Shown: positions 1 through 11,226, counted from the stretch's first letter. The stretch: DNA of 64,000 nt from Schizochytrium sp. TIO01 (GCA_004764695.1 SMSO01000037.1:2912337-2976336); one strand, 5' to 3'. Numbers and translations: made by a program. Notes: a model not told the origin generated them from the sequence alone.

Positions 1-3000
1 TTACATAAGAGCAGCCAACCAAAAGAGCTAAGACCACAACAAAAAAGAGCAATCTTGCAGGGTTATACCATTTTGCACGGATATGGTATCGCTCCTCCAT
101 TCGACTCAGTGCACGCTCGTTACGCATGAGAGAGTAAGAAACATTTGCTTTCCCACCATAAATACGATAAAGTCCATCGTTAAGTACTCGGAAGAACCAT
201 ACGGAATTCATGATACCTTGGAAGAGTCGGAAGTACTTGGAGTGTTTAACATGGTCGTGCATGGACTTGAAGTACTTCAACTGTCCACGTTTGATAAATA
301 CCTGCATCTGGCGCTTGCACAGTTGTTCAAGTTCTGGATTTGCGGTACGTTGCACTGCGTTATTCTCCAAATCAATATTAGCTTGATCATTTTGCTCTTG
401 CTGCTGGCGTTGAACTTGTCGAGGGTTACGCCAAGCGACTTCGTTAGGGTTTCTCCGAGCCGGTTTTTTTGCTTTCTTTGACTCTGGCTTCTGATAATGA
501 TGCCAAGGAGAATTTGTGATAGCAATTGCTTGTGCTTGCAAATGAGGCACACGTCGAAGAACATGTCGTTCATTTTGTGAAAGAGAGTAAAGTGAAAGGC
601 GGTAGAGGAGCATGACAAAGGTCACTGTGATTGCACCAACAGTGAAACCAGCTACTGACATCTGCAATGTGTTGGTTTCGGTTATCAAATACGAAACATA
701 GACACTTGCGAATGCAGCAAGCAAACCCATCGGGATACCAAAGCTCCTTGAGATGCGTGATAATTCGGAATTATAGTATATGATACCAACAATCGAGTGC
801 GCACGTAATACATCTCTCAGAAGCTCAATGAATGACTTCGTTGCGCTGCGAGGTTTGGCCTTATACGTCCGAAGTTTTTCAAAAGCATCACGTTGCATAA
901 ATTTCAGGCTTTCTTTTTCTTTCTTAAAGTGGCGCATTGCTAGGAAGGCAAGAACAGCGCCTTTTTGAACTCTAGCCGAATCCTTGACATCTGCGCGATA
1001 CAATACAAAAGTAATTGCAAGCCAACTACCAAGTGTTCCGGCGATAATCTTAGCTATCAGTTTACCATCATATCCCACACTGGTGGTGTAGCGTGACACA
1101 AAAAAACCCGCAAACTGGCTCCGATCACTGATACCTACACATTCGCAGGTCATAGACGCTCCATCTATCGTGATATCCGAGGTTATGTTAATGAGACGAC
1201 AGTTAGAGCTTGACCATGCATTGATGGTTGAGTTCCACATACCACATGCAATCCCCGACGCGTCAGACGAATTGTAGCCATCGGGGTAAAGGATTTCCAA
1301 GGTAACGTTCACAGATTGCTCAGATGCAGCAAAAACTACAGAGCTGTGAATTAGCTCAAGGGATATCACATCTGTGACAACATTTTGGCTCACAACAACA
1401 CTATCGTCAGCACTGTCATAGTCAAAAGATTCGACAAATTTGCTATCAAGACGGCGGCGCATACGTGTGAGGTCATCTAGGTCACGCGCAACGACCTTGA
1501 GGTTGTCTGAGCAGACACCGGATGGCGGAGCTCGGAATACTGCTGTCACGATCTCATCGTATATCGGTGATGGGCCTGGGTCAAACAGATCAGAAGATAT
1601 ATCAATGAAGGTAGAATCATCTGCTGGCTGAAAGCGGCCTGCAACTTCGTTAGAATAGACCTTCTTTGATGTAGACTGTAATGACGTTAACGAAACACTA
1701 AACGTCCCTTGATCAGCAAGCCTAGGTGCAAACACAGTTTCGACAATATTGCTGTGAAGCTCTGCGACAGAAAAGTTTGAGGAACATAGCTGAGAAAGCT
1801 CTGTCAGTTCTGCCAAAATTTCTGCCGCGATACCCATAGCTCCTTCGGGAACAATAAAGGCAATATTGGGCTCAATATTTGATTCTGAGGCTTCTTCAGC
1901 CTCGCGGACAATATAATTGCGCCAGAGGAGTAAAGAGGTCTGGAACATTTCTGCGACACGGGCAGCCAAAGAAGCATCATCATCGTCGAGGCTAAGAGCA
2001 AGCTCATTAAGTACGAGCATGATAAGTTCGCCAAGTTGCGTTGAAAACTCGCGTTCATGGAGAAGGGCAAGAATTTCTTCCATGGCGGACGCAATGCTGT
2101 TCTTCAGCGCACGAGTTTCGCTATCTGAAACGCTGACTAGAGCGCGTGTGACGACAGAAGTAAAGGCAAGTTGGTTGCGTAAACTTCCCGCTGGGTCTTC
2201 TGTGTCCACTTCAGTTTCTACATCGACATCATCCAGAGTCTCAGGTACAGAGAGCCGGATATATGTGGGTGTTGATGCCTTGGATTCTGCACCATATTGA
2301 TCACGCGCGTATGCTACAATTGAGGTGTATGAGACTTGGTCGGTCTCTTGAGTAAATGGTAGGACAATGTTAGCAAGAACAGAAGAAGAGCTCCATTCCG
2401 CGATTGACACCGGTTCAGCATCAATTGTATTTCGTTCCAAAGCAAACTTGTACTCGTAGTTGTCCTCACTATCAGTAGCATCTGCAAGCACAGCTGTAAA
2501 GTTAAACCTTGTTACTCCAGCTGTACCTTGAGATCGCGAAACTGTCATTGTGGGGGCATCTGGGAAGCCGTAGACACGAAACCCAATTTCAGATTTTGAG
2601 CTGGTCATATTTTCTTGCGCGACAGTTAGCTCATAGCGAAAGTTGACCTTGCCAGATGATGATGCAGGTACGGTGTAGGGTTTTATGGCGAGATTTGGTG
2701 AGGTCGAGGATGTAGCGTATACTTTGGCTAAGATGAGTTTTTCTGCCGCAGAAAACGTACAAGAGGATCGATTCACCAAAGCTCCAACCTCTTCCTCGAG
2801 ATCATCAGTAAAGTGTCCAGCAGTGCGAACCCAGCAATAGTGCAATGGGAGGTCTGACCTGGCTTGTTTTACTTTTGTAGACAAGACGATACCTTCATGA
2901 GAGTAGGTAACTTCATTGACGTTGGTGATGGCCACCTTCACTGTTGATACACTTCCTGTTGTCGGTGTCGCCGTTGTGGGACTTGATGTAGGTCTTTGAG

Positions 3001-5077
3001 TTGGTGCTTCTGTGGTAGGGTTAAAGGTTGGCGCCAGTGTAGTAGGTTCAGGAGTGAGGCTGGTTGTGCCATTTGAAGGTGTTGATGTAGATGGGGGCAT
3101 TGTTGTTGGCACCTTTGTCGGACTGCGAGTAGGAATTTTGGTTGGAATACGAGTGGGTGCTTGAGTTGGCACAGAAAGTAGAACTTCGGTCCCACAGATG
3201 TCAGCCCAAGGCCTGGTCAATGATGGGACACGAGCGTCAGTAAGGTTCGGGTTTTGAATAATGTACGCTTGGGCTTTCGCGCCTTCATCAGAATGCTCCA
3301 AGTTATGGCAGTGTAGAGCAATTCGGCCAAGGAAAGTATCAGGCTCGAATCGGAATCGAATCGCCATATCTCCACGGGGACGGATAGTATCAACCCAATC
3401 TCCTCGCTTGTGGAAGCCTGTTTCATCAGAAATATCATCAAGAAGTTGATAGTGGTTAACATGGATGTGGAGTGGATGATTCAAGCTGGTAGCTGTCAGA
3501 TCCCATTCTTGAACTTCACCTAATAACATAATAGACGCGTTTCGCTGACCAGGGTTGCCTGCTGCATTTGCTTCGTCAGCTGTGATCCAGTCCTTCGCAA
3601 ACTCTTCGTTATTGATTGACCATGGGTTGATAAATATAGTCCAGGAGCGATTCTCGGGGGCCTCCCAACGCTCAAGAAAATCTGGGCGAGCAAGCGTTGT
3701 TGACAATTCCTCAACTTGGGCTTGCGTAAAGCCAGAAAACTGGTTTGGACTCCGCTCAAGCAGGTCCGCTAGATAAAAGGGTAAACATGGGACATATGTG
3801 AATTCATCTGGGAGCTCTGATGTTTGTGAAGCCGCAACAACATTTAATGTCATCAGAAACTCTCGCTGATACACTGGATCAACTCGGCTTTCGTCCACAA
3901 GGCCATCTTCATCAAAAGCATCGAAGTTGTCATACACGAGGGCTTTCGTTCCAATCGAGCCTGTGCAACGAATCAAAACGTCACAACGATTTGCAGGGTG
4001 GAGATGGATTGAGTGGTTGGCGGCAAAGTTAAGGTCACGAGGCCCACCCTTTAAGTATACACCATCGCGGCTGATAACGCGCACCTGACACTGAGCCGGT
4101 TCGGATTCAGACTGATTGTAAATTGCCATTTTAAGGTCCCGGACTGCGGCAACATGAGCCATGCGCCAGCGATACCATACGCCTTGTTCAAGCTCCAAAC
4201 GTGGCTTATAAAGTCCATTGATCAAGAAAAATCCATCGGATTTGTAATCTGCAAAGCCCTCCTCGGGGTCATCGTAGCCAACACTGCTAAGGTTAACACT
4301 GAAGGTGGTATCCTTTAGATTAATTCGATGTGAGAAAGGGTCATTCTCCACTCCATCAGATAGGTCCAGGAGCCGAGGTGGGTCCATGTGTTGTATAAAG
4401 ATGATTTGCTCAGGAGTATTCATAAGCTCTATGGGAATTTCTGAGCCATCATCTGCATCCTCGATAATGATCATGCCTGCTGCGCCTGCCCCGGTGAAGG
4501 AAACAGCAAGCGGGTGCATGTGCGGATGATACCAATGCGTACCACCAGCATGGTCAGTAGGCAACGTGTAATTATAAAGGTGCATTTCCCCGGGCTTGAC
4601 TTTGATAGCGACGTCATCTTCAGCGCCAGATACGTGTAAACCATGCGTATGGATGTTTGAAGTATGGTTTCCTGGACTAGGCGGGTCAAGGTCATTCATA
4701 AATTGCACAGTTACCTTTGCGCCTTTGTCCATACGTATTACAGGCCCTGGGACGGAACGTGCCCCGCCATTGGCTCCATAGCCCTTGCCATTCATGGTGA
4801 AGGACCCTTCATGTGATATGATTCGGCTGTCACCTACCGTGGACTCCACTAAGTAAGGGAGGGAAAGCTCAATGGATCCAAATGAAAGGTTCATAGCATC
4901 TCCATCATGGAGCACGATTTCTTCAATAGGGCAGTCAGTCAAGAGAATACCTTCGTCATTGGAGTTGCAGGTAGTCGCGCTATGCACAAATCTTGCGCTT
5001 GCCAAGATCGCTAGCACTGCCACACCTAATACAACACTGGTTCTTGTCGCTGGTCTTGCCCTTTTCTTCTTTTGCAT
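1..5077 (-). CDS. Multicopper oxidase fused to REJ-like, GAIN/GPS-like and polycystin-1-like membrane regions (3' end off window)
   Basis: One stop-free frame of 1692 codons runs from the ATG at 5077 off the left edge. Residues 1-35 are basic and then hydrophobic, like a signal peptide or anchor. All four copper motifs of a multicopper oxidase follow: HTHGLH (143), HWYHPHMH (181), HPLHIHVNH (534) and HCHNLEH (589). Residues about 636-708 form a PTxxPT stalk. About 710-975 resembles a REJ region and about 980-1325 a GAIN domain, ending in a GPS-like Cys/Trp pattern (C1278, W1280, W about 1287, C1311, C1313). Hydrophobic segments lie near 1340-1360, 1445-1464, 1473-1490 and 1676-1692. The stretch before the second (HS...LSRISR) resembles polycystin-1 family proteins. 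No PLAT domain fits the roughly 85-residue loop after the first segment. An in-frame ATG at 5152 would add 25 residues; 5077 is preferred because it directly precedes the signal-like segment. Oxidase identity is near certain and the GPS-like motif strong. Polycystin affiliation is probable; the channel part lies outside. Confidence 0.8.
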   Translation of the reverse strand, partial: MQKKKRARPATRTSVVLGVAVLAILASARFVHSATTCNSNDEGILLTDCPIEEIVLHDGDAMNLSFGSIELSLPYLVESTVGDSRIISHEGSFTMNGKGYGANGGARSVPGPVIRMDKGAKVTVQFMNDLDPPSPGNHTSNIHTHGLHVSGAEDDVAIKVKPGEMHLYNYTLPTDHAGGTHWYHPHMHPLAVSFTGAGAAGMIIIEDADDGSEIPIELMNTPEQIIFIQHMDPPRLLDLSDGVENDPFSHRINLKDTTFSVNLSSVGYDDPEEGFADYKSDGFFLINGLYKPRLELEQGVWYRWRMAHVAAVRDLKMAIYNQSESEPAQCQVRVISRDGVYLKGGPRDLNFAANHSIHLHPANRCDVLIRCTGSIGTKALVYDNFDAFDEDGLVDESRVDPVYQREFLMTLNVVAASQTSELPDEFTYVPCLPFYLADLLERSPNQFSGFTQAQVEELSTTLARPDFLERWEAPENRSWTIFINPWSINNEEFAKDWITADEANAAGNPGQRNASIMLLGEVQEWDLTATSLNHPLHIHVNHYQLLDDISDETGFHKRGDWVDTIRPRGDMAIRFRFEPDTFLGRIALHCHNLEHSDEGAKAQAYIIQNPNLTDARVPSLTRPWADICGTEVLLSVPTQAPTRIPTKIPTRSPTKVPTTMPPSTSTPSNGTTSLTPEPTTLAPTFNPTTEAPTQRPTSSPTTATPTTGSVSTVKVAITNVNEVTYSHEGIVLSTKVKQARSDLPLHYCWVRTAGHFTDDLEEEVGALVNRSSCTFSAAEKLILAKVYATSSTSPNLAIKPYTVPASSSGKVNFRYELTVAQENMTSSKSEIGFRVYGFPDAPTMTVSRSQGTAGVTRFNFTAVLADATDSEDNYEYKFALERNTIDAEPVSIAEWSSSSVLANIVLPFTQETDQVSYTSIVAYARDQYGAESKASTPTYIRLSVPETLDDVDVETEVDTEDPAGSLRNQLAFTSVVTRALVSVSDSETRALKNSIASAMEEILALLHEREFSTQLGELIMLVLNELALSLDDDDASLAARVAEMFQTSLLLWRNYIVREAEEASESNIEPNIAFIVPEGAMGIAAEILAELTELSQLCSSNFSVAELHSNIVETVFAPRLADQGTFSVSLTSLQSTSKKVYSNEVAGRFQPADDSTFIDISSDLFDPGPSPIYDEIVTAVFRAPPSGVCSDNLKVVARDLDDLTRMRRRLDSKFVESFDYDSADDSVVVSQNVVTDVISLELIHSSVVFAASEQSVNVTLEILYPDGYNSSDASGIACGMWNSTINAWSSSNCRLINITSDITIDGASMTCECVGISDRSQFAGFFVSRYTTSVGYDGKLIAKIIAGTLGSWLAITFVLYRADVKDSARVQKGAVLAFLAMRHFKKEKESLKFMQRDAFEKLRTYKAKPRSATKSFIELLRDVLRAHSIVGIIYYNSELSRISRSFGIPMGLLAAFASVYVSYLITETNTLQMSVAGFTVGAITVTFVMLLYRLSLYSLSQNERHVLRRVPHLQAQAIAITNSPWHHYQKPESKKAKKPARRNPNEVAWRNPRQVQRQQQEQNDQANIDLENNAVQRTANPELEQLCKRQMQVFIKRGQLKYFKSMHDHVKHSKYFRLFQGIMNSVWFFRVLNDGLYRIYGGKANVSYSLMRNERALSRMEERYHIRAKWYNPARLLFFVVVLALLVGCSYV

Positions 5078-7480
5078 TACATTTCTCGTTGCGTCTCGTC
5101 CATCTTCCTTTCCTGTGCACGTGCTTGCGCCTTTCAATGTCCTCACAACCATCTCGAACTTCTGTACTCGTCTGTGAGTGATTAAGGTCTGCTTCAAGTT
5201 TATACAGCACGTATGCAGCCTGACAGCTACACGCGCGACTCCAGCCCACCCAAGGCCAAAGCTTTTTAACTCCAGGAAACTGGCTCACGGTAGGCACTCC
5301 ACACACGTCCACTTAGCTCCTGTTTATATACTTTCGCACACGTCTTCTGCCGCCACAGATGCTTTGCCTCGTTGTTCCCCTCGTTTGAGGGCGTTTACTT
5401 TCTGCAGTTGCGAGTCTGTGCGTCTTCTACCCTGAAGGCCTCCACGATGAACAGACTTCTCTCCTCGACGCTCCGTTCACAGCCTTTACTTCGGCTTTTG
5501 ATTTCGCTGTCACTCTTTCGGCCGCTATCGATAGTGCTGGAACACGTGAAAACTCGCTAACTGAGTAGATGAAACTGGAAAATCAATTATCCCGTTGGTC
5601 TGTCCCTGCGCAAGAACTGCGGAAAATCAGACGAGGCTTTGTTTTGTCCTTGTACTGCAGTCGGTTTGTCTTTCAGGACTGCATGTAAGCGCTAATGGCA
5701 AATACAATGCTTTTGTCTTCAGTTGTTATTTTCTCTTTTTTGCAAACTTGTACGTCGTTTACCTCAGAAACAAGCGTCGAGCACGTGCCAATCCAGCACC
5801 GCTGCGTCTCCTGCGCTCTCTCTCGCTTTGTGCTTTTGCTCAAGTGATGCGAGCCTGAGCATGTACAAGGGGTTGAGGTGGTCTTGACACACGACGTGCA
5901 GCTATTGATCTTAGTGCTGTCCTCGGCAGGAGTTTTGGTTTGCGCTTTTAGTCTTACTTAGGTGGAGAGGGATCTCAATTGAATGTAGAACACTGTTGTC
6001 CCAAAACTTGGGACATGGACTTTTACATCGGTAGGTCTCCGCGCCAGGTATTCCTTATATGCCCTCTAAACAGAGGGGAAGAGACTTATTCAAAGGGCAG
6101 AGTGTGCACGAAATAGGGGCTTCGTAAGGAGTCAAGATGGGGACACTCGTAGTCCATCGACGACGCGCAAGGGACTCCATATTGCTACCAGGCAGGAGTC
6201 CATTTCCTGTGGAGACGATGAAGGAAGGAGGAGGATCCTCGGCATTAAGTAAGGCCTGGGTAGAAGTAGTGCTTAGCTCGCTGTTATGGAGTACCACTGG
6301 CTAGATTAAAAAAGGCGCAACTTTTTTGTGGCGAATGCAGTACTACCTAGGGACTGCTTCTTGCTAGATTCTTTGGTTCAACCTGGAGGTTCACGCCCTC
6401 GGCCTTGGATGGCAATGTTTCGGGCTCAGGCTCGGGAATGCCACCGCGTCGACCAACTGTAACGAGTGTGTGCGAATGGCTTGAAGCACTTGACTGAAAA
6501 CGAGACTCACCGTGCGACCCACCCCATCCTACATACTAATGGTAGGTAGGTGCATTGCCAAGGCTGTCGTCATGGTCTGGTGCATTTTGGAATAGCGTGA
6601 CTAAGAGTGAGCATTGAGTTTGGCATAGCTCTGGAGCTGGACTTGTTTTGCGGTAACAGATATCAAAGCATTCTCTGTACGTAATGGGGCAAATACTGTA
6701 GGGAGGAGCACGCAGGGACATGGGAAGGCTATGGGAGGCTGTCCTGTGTAGATTGCTTTTTGTGTTGTCTTCGGCTGTGTTATTGCAATGGAGGTTTGGT
6801 TGATTAACCTGGGGGTTGCTGTAATAGTTGTACGTTCCACCTTCAATGGAAATTGATTGTTACATGTTGGCCAAGTTAGAAATGTTTCTTCGTCAGCAAA
6901 TTTCGTCTTCATAGTATTTGAAAAATAAAATAAAAATAAAAACACTGAAGGATGCAGGTACCCCATGTAAGATTATAAGATCTGAAAGTTATTTTATCTT
7001 TTAATCGCGAATGTTTACAAATATTCCAGGCGCAGATTAAAACAGGGGCTTATCAATTGCAATCAAGTAAACTGTTCTTATGTAAGTGTAGTGTTCACCG
7101 TCAGATGAGCAAGACCAAGGATATCTTGCTCCTTTGCTAGTAAGCTTTAAGTTGTGTTCTAAGATATAAGAGGGACATACTTCTAAATGAACGGAAAACA
7201 TTGAACAGACCGCAAGTTGGTTTACAGAAAAGAGAGAATGAAAACAAAGAAAAAATCAAACCATTTAACACTCCAGTGATGAAAACTAACCAAGGCGTAC
7301 TAATTTAGAGGAATATAAACTGCCGAGTCTCAATAGAGTCCAAAATACAGTTGGCTGATGATAAGAAATTGTGAACAACACCTTCTTGGAAAATTGCCTT
7401 TTCTAATTTCTTCCGGCATTATTACCTTCTGTGTATTCAAGAAGATGTTCTTTCCAAGTGCGCAGAGACTGAGCTTCTAA
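5078..7480. other. Intergenic region, no gene recognised
   Basis: This lies between the 5' end of the oxidase-polycystin gene and the 3' end of the first sulfatase. It should hold the promoter of the former; no core promoter element could be assigned. Only short frames without recognisable motifs occur. The frame on the minus strand stays open for some distance upstream of 5077, but no stronger start than 5077 or 5152 was found. Confidence 0.6.
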
Positions 7481-8980
7481 TTATTCCGTAAAACCGCCAC
7501 AAATTGCAGTTTCCGAACTGTGGCCAGACTTTGAGATCGCCTTTGCAGCATTGTAAAGGGCTTCTCGATAGCGTTCTGCAGGTTTTGTTTTGTCATATCT
7601 ACTCTCTGTGGGTGACTCTGCAAGATTATATATGCCATGTTTAGCAGTCGCGAGCCATTTATACTCCTTACAGCGAGCAGTGAGGCGGGCGTGGGCATCT
7701 TCAATAATAATAGGTTGATTTTCACGAACGTTTTGGGATGCTGCGGTGTCAATGTCTTCTAAAACAGACCATAAACTAAAGCTATCAGGCCCAGCAGTAT
7801 CTGGGATACTTGTGCCTGTCATTGCTGCGAATGTAGCGAGCAAGTCAAGTTGACTGACAGGCTCATCCCATGTAGAGTTCGGTTTGATTTGATCTGGCCA
7901 GTGCATCACGAAAGGAACGCGATGGCCACCTTCGTAGAGCGTGCGCTTCTGGCCTCGGTAAATGTATGTGGTGTCAAATCCAGTTTTTTCGAACTTGCCT
8001 GCACCTTCAGTTCCGTTGTCGCTGGTGAAGACGATCAAGGTGCTGTTGTAAATACCAAGATTCTTGAGGGTTGTCATGATCTCTCCAAGACGATAGTCAA
8101 TCTCTTCGAGATAGTCAGTATATGCACCATATGTAGTACGGCCCACGAAGTCAGGGTGAGGGGTGTGAGGCAAATGGGGCGCTGTGACGGCAAGGTACAG
8201 AAAAAACTTCTGAGATGGATAGTTTGCCACGTGGTTCTCAATCATGTTGATGGCTTCCTTTGTCATGTTGCTCAGACAGTAGTGAGCACGATAGGAGGGT
8301 GCGACCGTGATCGACCCATGCTTTTCAGAATACGGGAATTTGAGATTATAAGTACGGCAAGTTTTGTCTTCACTCGGGCAGGACTGAATGGCATCGCTAG
8401 AATGCTTCGCTTTTGCAGTATGCATATTAGGTGCTTCCGTAAATGTCCTGTTACGAATATATGACAGATATCCGTAGTTCATGGACGCTGGAATACCGAA
8501 AAACTCCTCAAAACCCGCATCCACGGGTCCTCCAGTGATGTTGCCATTCTCTAAGTCACTTGGCATGTCCATACCAAGATGCCACTTCCCAGACATAAGT
8601 GTGCGGTATCCAGCGTCTTTGAAAAGGTTAGCCAATGTGTAGTGGCCTGGGATCATCGGGGTTGCAGCAGCACCAATAGCACCACCGTTGGGGCGTTGGC
8701 GAAAGGAGTATGTACCAGTTAGCAACGCAAATCGAGCAGGCGTGCAGACTGCTGCACCAGAGTGACCGTCGCTAAACTCAATACCATTCGCCGAAAGGGT
8801 TTCAAGGTTTGGCGTGCTGACGAGAGTAGGGTTATATTTTTGACGATCGCCGTATCCCTGGTCATCCGTATAGAAGATGATGACATTTGGGTTGGCTCCG
8901 AGTGACTCCTGGGCTCCTAGACACATGCCAATCAGCGCAAGCACTGCGTAAGCCAACGAAGAACCATGAAAAGACCGCAT
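7481..8980 (-). CDS. Secreted sulfatase (formylglycine-dependent, S1-type)
   Basis: This 499-residue protein has an N-terminal hydrophobic signal peptide (about residues 8-29) followed by the alkaline-phosphatase-fold sulfatase core. The metal-binding YTDDQG is at 37-42. The formylglycine signature CTPAR has its convertible Cys at 79. GKWHLG (Lys132, His134), APHLPHTPH (His269) and TSDNG (Asp321-Asn322) supply the other active-site residues expected of the family, so the enzyme looks intact. Family members hydrolyse sulfate esters, often on polysaccharides; the substrate cannot be read from sequence. Several N-glycosylation sequons support secretion. The length is normal for single-domain arylsulfatases. 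The ATG at 8980 directly precedes the signal peptide. A paralogue lies about 5.6 kb upstream on the same strand. Confidence 0.93.
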   Translation of the reverse strand: MRSFHGSSLAYAVLALIGMCLGAQESLGANPNVIIFYTDDQGYGDRQKYNPTLVSTPNLETLSANGIEFSDGHSGAAVCTPARFALLTGTYSFRQRPNGGAIGAAATPMIPGHYTLANLFKDAGYRTLMSGKWHLGMDMPSDLENGNITGGPVDAGFEEFFGIPASMNYGYLSYIRNRTFTEAPNMHTAKAKHSSDAIQSCPSEDKTCRTYNLKFPYSEKHGSITVAPSYRAHYCLSNMTKEAINMIENHVANYPSQKFFLYLAVTAPHLPHTPHPDFVGRTTYGAYTDYLEEIDYRLGEIMTTLKNLGIYNSTLIVFTSDNGTEGAGKFEKTGFDTTYIYRGQKRTLYEGGHRVPFVMHWPDQIKPNSTWDEPVSQLDLLATFAAMTGTSIPDTAGPDSFSLWSVLEDIDTAASQNVRENQPIIIEDAHARLTARCKEYKWLATAKHGIYNLAESPTESRYDKTKPAERYREALYNAAKAISKSGHSSETAICGGFTE

Positions 8981-10848
8981 ACTCCCTTAGTGTAAGGCAC
9001 CCTTTCACGCAAGAGGGCCTTACTTAGAGTATCAGCGTCTTTAAGATGTGTGTTTGAGGTTTGCTGTTAGGCACCCTGGTTTCTGTTTTGCGCGGGCGCC
9101 CATTCAGCAACGCCGGTTATCCAAGATGGTTCCTTTTTACATCATAAAAAAAAAACACTGAATAAAAGCAGCAGCAAAGTAAAACATAAAAACATCCAAA
9201 AAAAACACTAAACGGAAAGAGAAAAAGAAGAAAAGGAAGAAGAAAGGGGAGCGCCTTCAAGAATCGGAACATCTTGGTACGCACTGAGAGTGTTTCCTGC
9301 AAACCCTAAAGTCTCTATCATATTCAAGTCAGTTGAAATCATCATCATTTATCCTTCAGTTTGCTTCTTTGTTTGCGCTGCCATTCAGTCCACGCTTGTG
9401 TCGAGGTGTCCCCATAAAATCGTTTCTCCAACAATCTTCCCTTCTTTTTATTTATATCTTTCTTCGCCAACTTCTTTCCCATAACTAATCACCCCTCACA
9501 ACTACTCGCAGGAGAAAGAAGAAAAGTCAAAAGTCCTACGCCAACGAGTTCCTCCGCTGTCGAGTAAAGAAATTGAAATCAACCCAAGACGGCTTTTAAC
9601 CAGTCTTGCAAACGAAGTGCGTACCCTTATTCAAAACCAGTGCCTCTGGGGCGTTTACTCATTCTCTGCCTTTGATTCCGTGATCAGCCCTTCCGCTTAG
9701 AGAGTCTGCAAGTGAAAGTTCTTTCCACACCTCGCACTCAAAGCCCAACCTGCTCTCTTTACCCTTTGCTTAGCAAACGAAGCTAATAAGTGGCTATCTA
9801 GAAGTCAATTAATTGTCCCCGTCGAACGTGGGCTCTCTTTTTCTCTCTTTCTCTCTAAACTTCATTAAAACTAAAAACGAAAAAAACAAATGAAGAAGGA
9901 GCTAGTCAGTTATCTTTAAACAGCAGAGTGGTCGCACAGGGTACCCAGGTTGTTCATCGATTTACGCTGTTATAAATAGCTTCAAGTTCTGGTAAACACT
10001 AACACTCAAGCCAAAAGAATCCCACGAGGCCTGAGAGCCCTACCTACTATCAGATCATGATCGTGAGTGGATAAGTAAATGCCGAAGGATCGAGAGAAAA
10101 CTTTTCAGTCGTCTGTTGGAGAGTAGGAAAGTAGACGTTTAAAATAACTTGGAAGCTTGCAGAGCCCTGCACGATCTTCTTAGTACCTATCTTCCTCTTA
10201 CTGTCGATTCTCGCAGCTAATGTTGATGCATCTTTTTTGTCAATACATACCCTATATGGACCAATAATGCTTTTTACTCCAACACCGAACAAGTAAACGA
10301 AGATTATGTACATATAGGCCTTTATAAGCGCGTATAAACGCCCGTATGATAGTACTCTAGCCATCTACGAATCGGGAGTGGAGCAGGCGTCAAAACCTTG
10401 ATCAAGCCGGCGTTTCTGTATTCGCAATGTCTGTTTTTACGCACGTTTGGTACACATTCTACGGAGTTGGGTGTTTTCCCTCATCGTTTGAGTTCCACGC
10501 GGAAAAAGGGTACTCATACACCTTAAGTTAACTTGCCATAATAAGCAGCTATTTCGTATGCCTCAGAGGGTCTGGAAAGAGAAGAAGTTGGATGGAATTG
10601 AGTGGCTACTAGGCCGTCTGTTAGGCGCGCGAAGGCGTCAAAAGCGAGCTTTTCTTGAAACAAAGAGGTTTTTGAGACGCACTCGTCGAAACTAAAGCTT
10701 TGGAGCCGTGACTAAATTGGCTCATTCCTTTAAGGCTCACAGTGGTCGAGGTGTTTGTTTGCTCATCGCTATCTTCGAATTCCGATTACTGTGCAGAAAT
10801 ATCAGAAACATCAACGCTGATAGGTCGAGAACGGAGAATGGTGTTCCT

Positions 10849-10849
<1 letters not shown>

Positions 10850-10886
<37 letters not shown>
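10850..10886. repeat. Poly-T tract (37 T)
   Basis: An uninterrupted run of 37 T is followed by a very AT-rich stretch to about 10962. No target-site duplication or retroelement coding sequence is visible beside it, so a retroposed poly-A tail is possible but unsupported. Confidence 0.9.
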
Positions 10887-10891
<5 letters not shown>

Positions 10892-11196
10892 TTTTAACAC
10901 TTTTAAAAAATATTTGTTTTTAATTTTATTTTCAAATTTTCATTTTATTTTCAAAATAATAAGACCACGCCACCCAACGCAACTACCATAATTTGGGTCT
11001 TAGTGAATGTGATAGCAAATGCACACAATGAGAATAAGCGAGAGCAACCTTCAAAAGCTTTGACTCTATTTTATGAACACTTTCGATAAGAAATATTTTA
11101 AAGCCCTGTGGAGTCTACTACGACTGAAAAGTCTTACAAATAGTCACTCCCGGAAAACATCTATCGGAAGATAAATAGACTAAAAGCAATATCTCA

Positions 11197-11226
11197 TAGG
11201 TAGATAGGTAGGTAGGTAGGTAGGTA
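11197..11226. repeat. (TAGG)n microsatellite
   Basis: Imperfect TAGG/TAGA units run directly into the first copy of the 78-bp tandem duplication that follows. Confidence 0.85.

Noticed and set aside
780-5435. Several plus-strand and off-frame minus-strand ORFs
   Set aside because: They are shadows of the minus-strand oxidase-polycystin frame, whose copper and GPS-like motifs are unambiguous.
7850-8464. 204-codon plus-strand frame
   Set aside because: It is antisense to the catalytic part of the first sulfatase, with no motif of its own; an antisense shadow.
10850-10962. Poly-T tract as the tail of a retroposed element
   Set aside because: No coding sequence, target-site duplication or second copy of the flank was seen.
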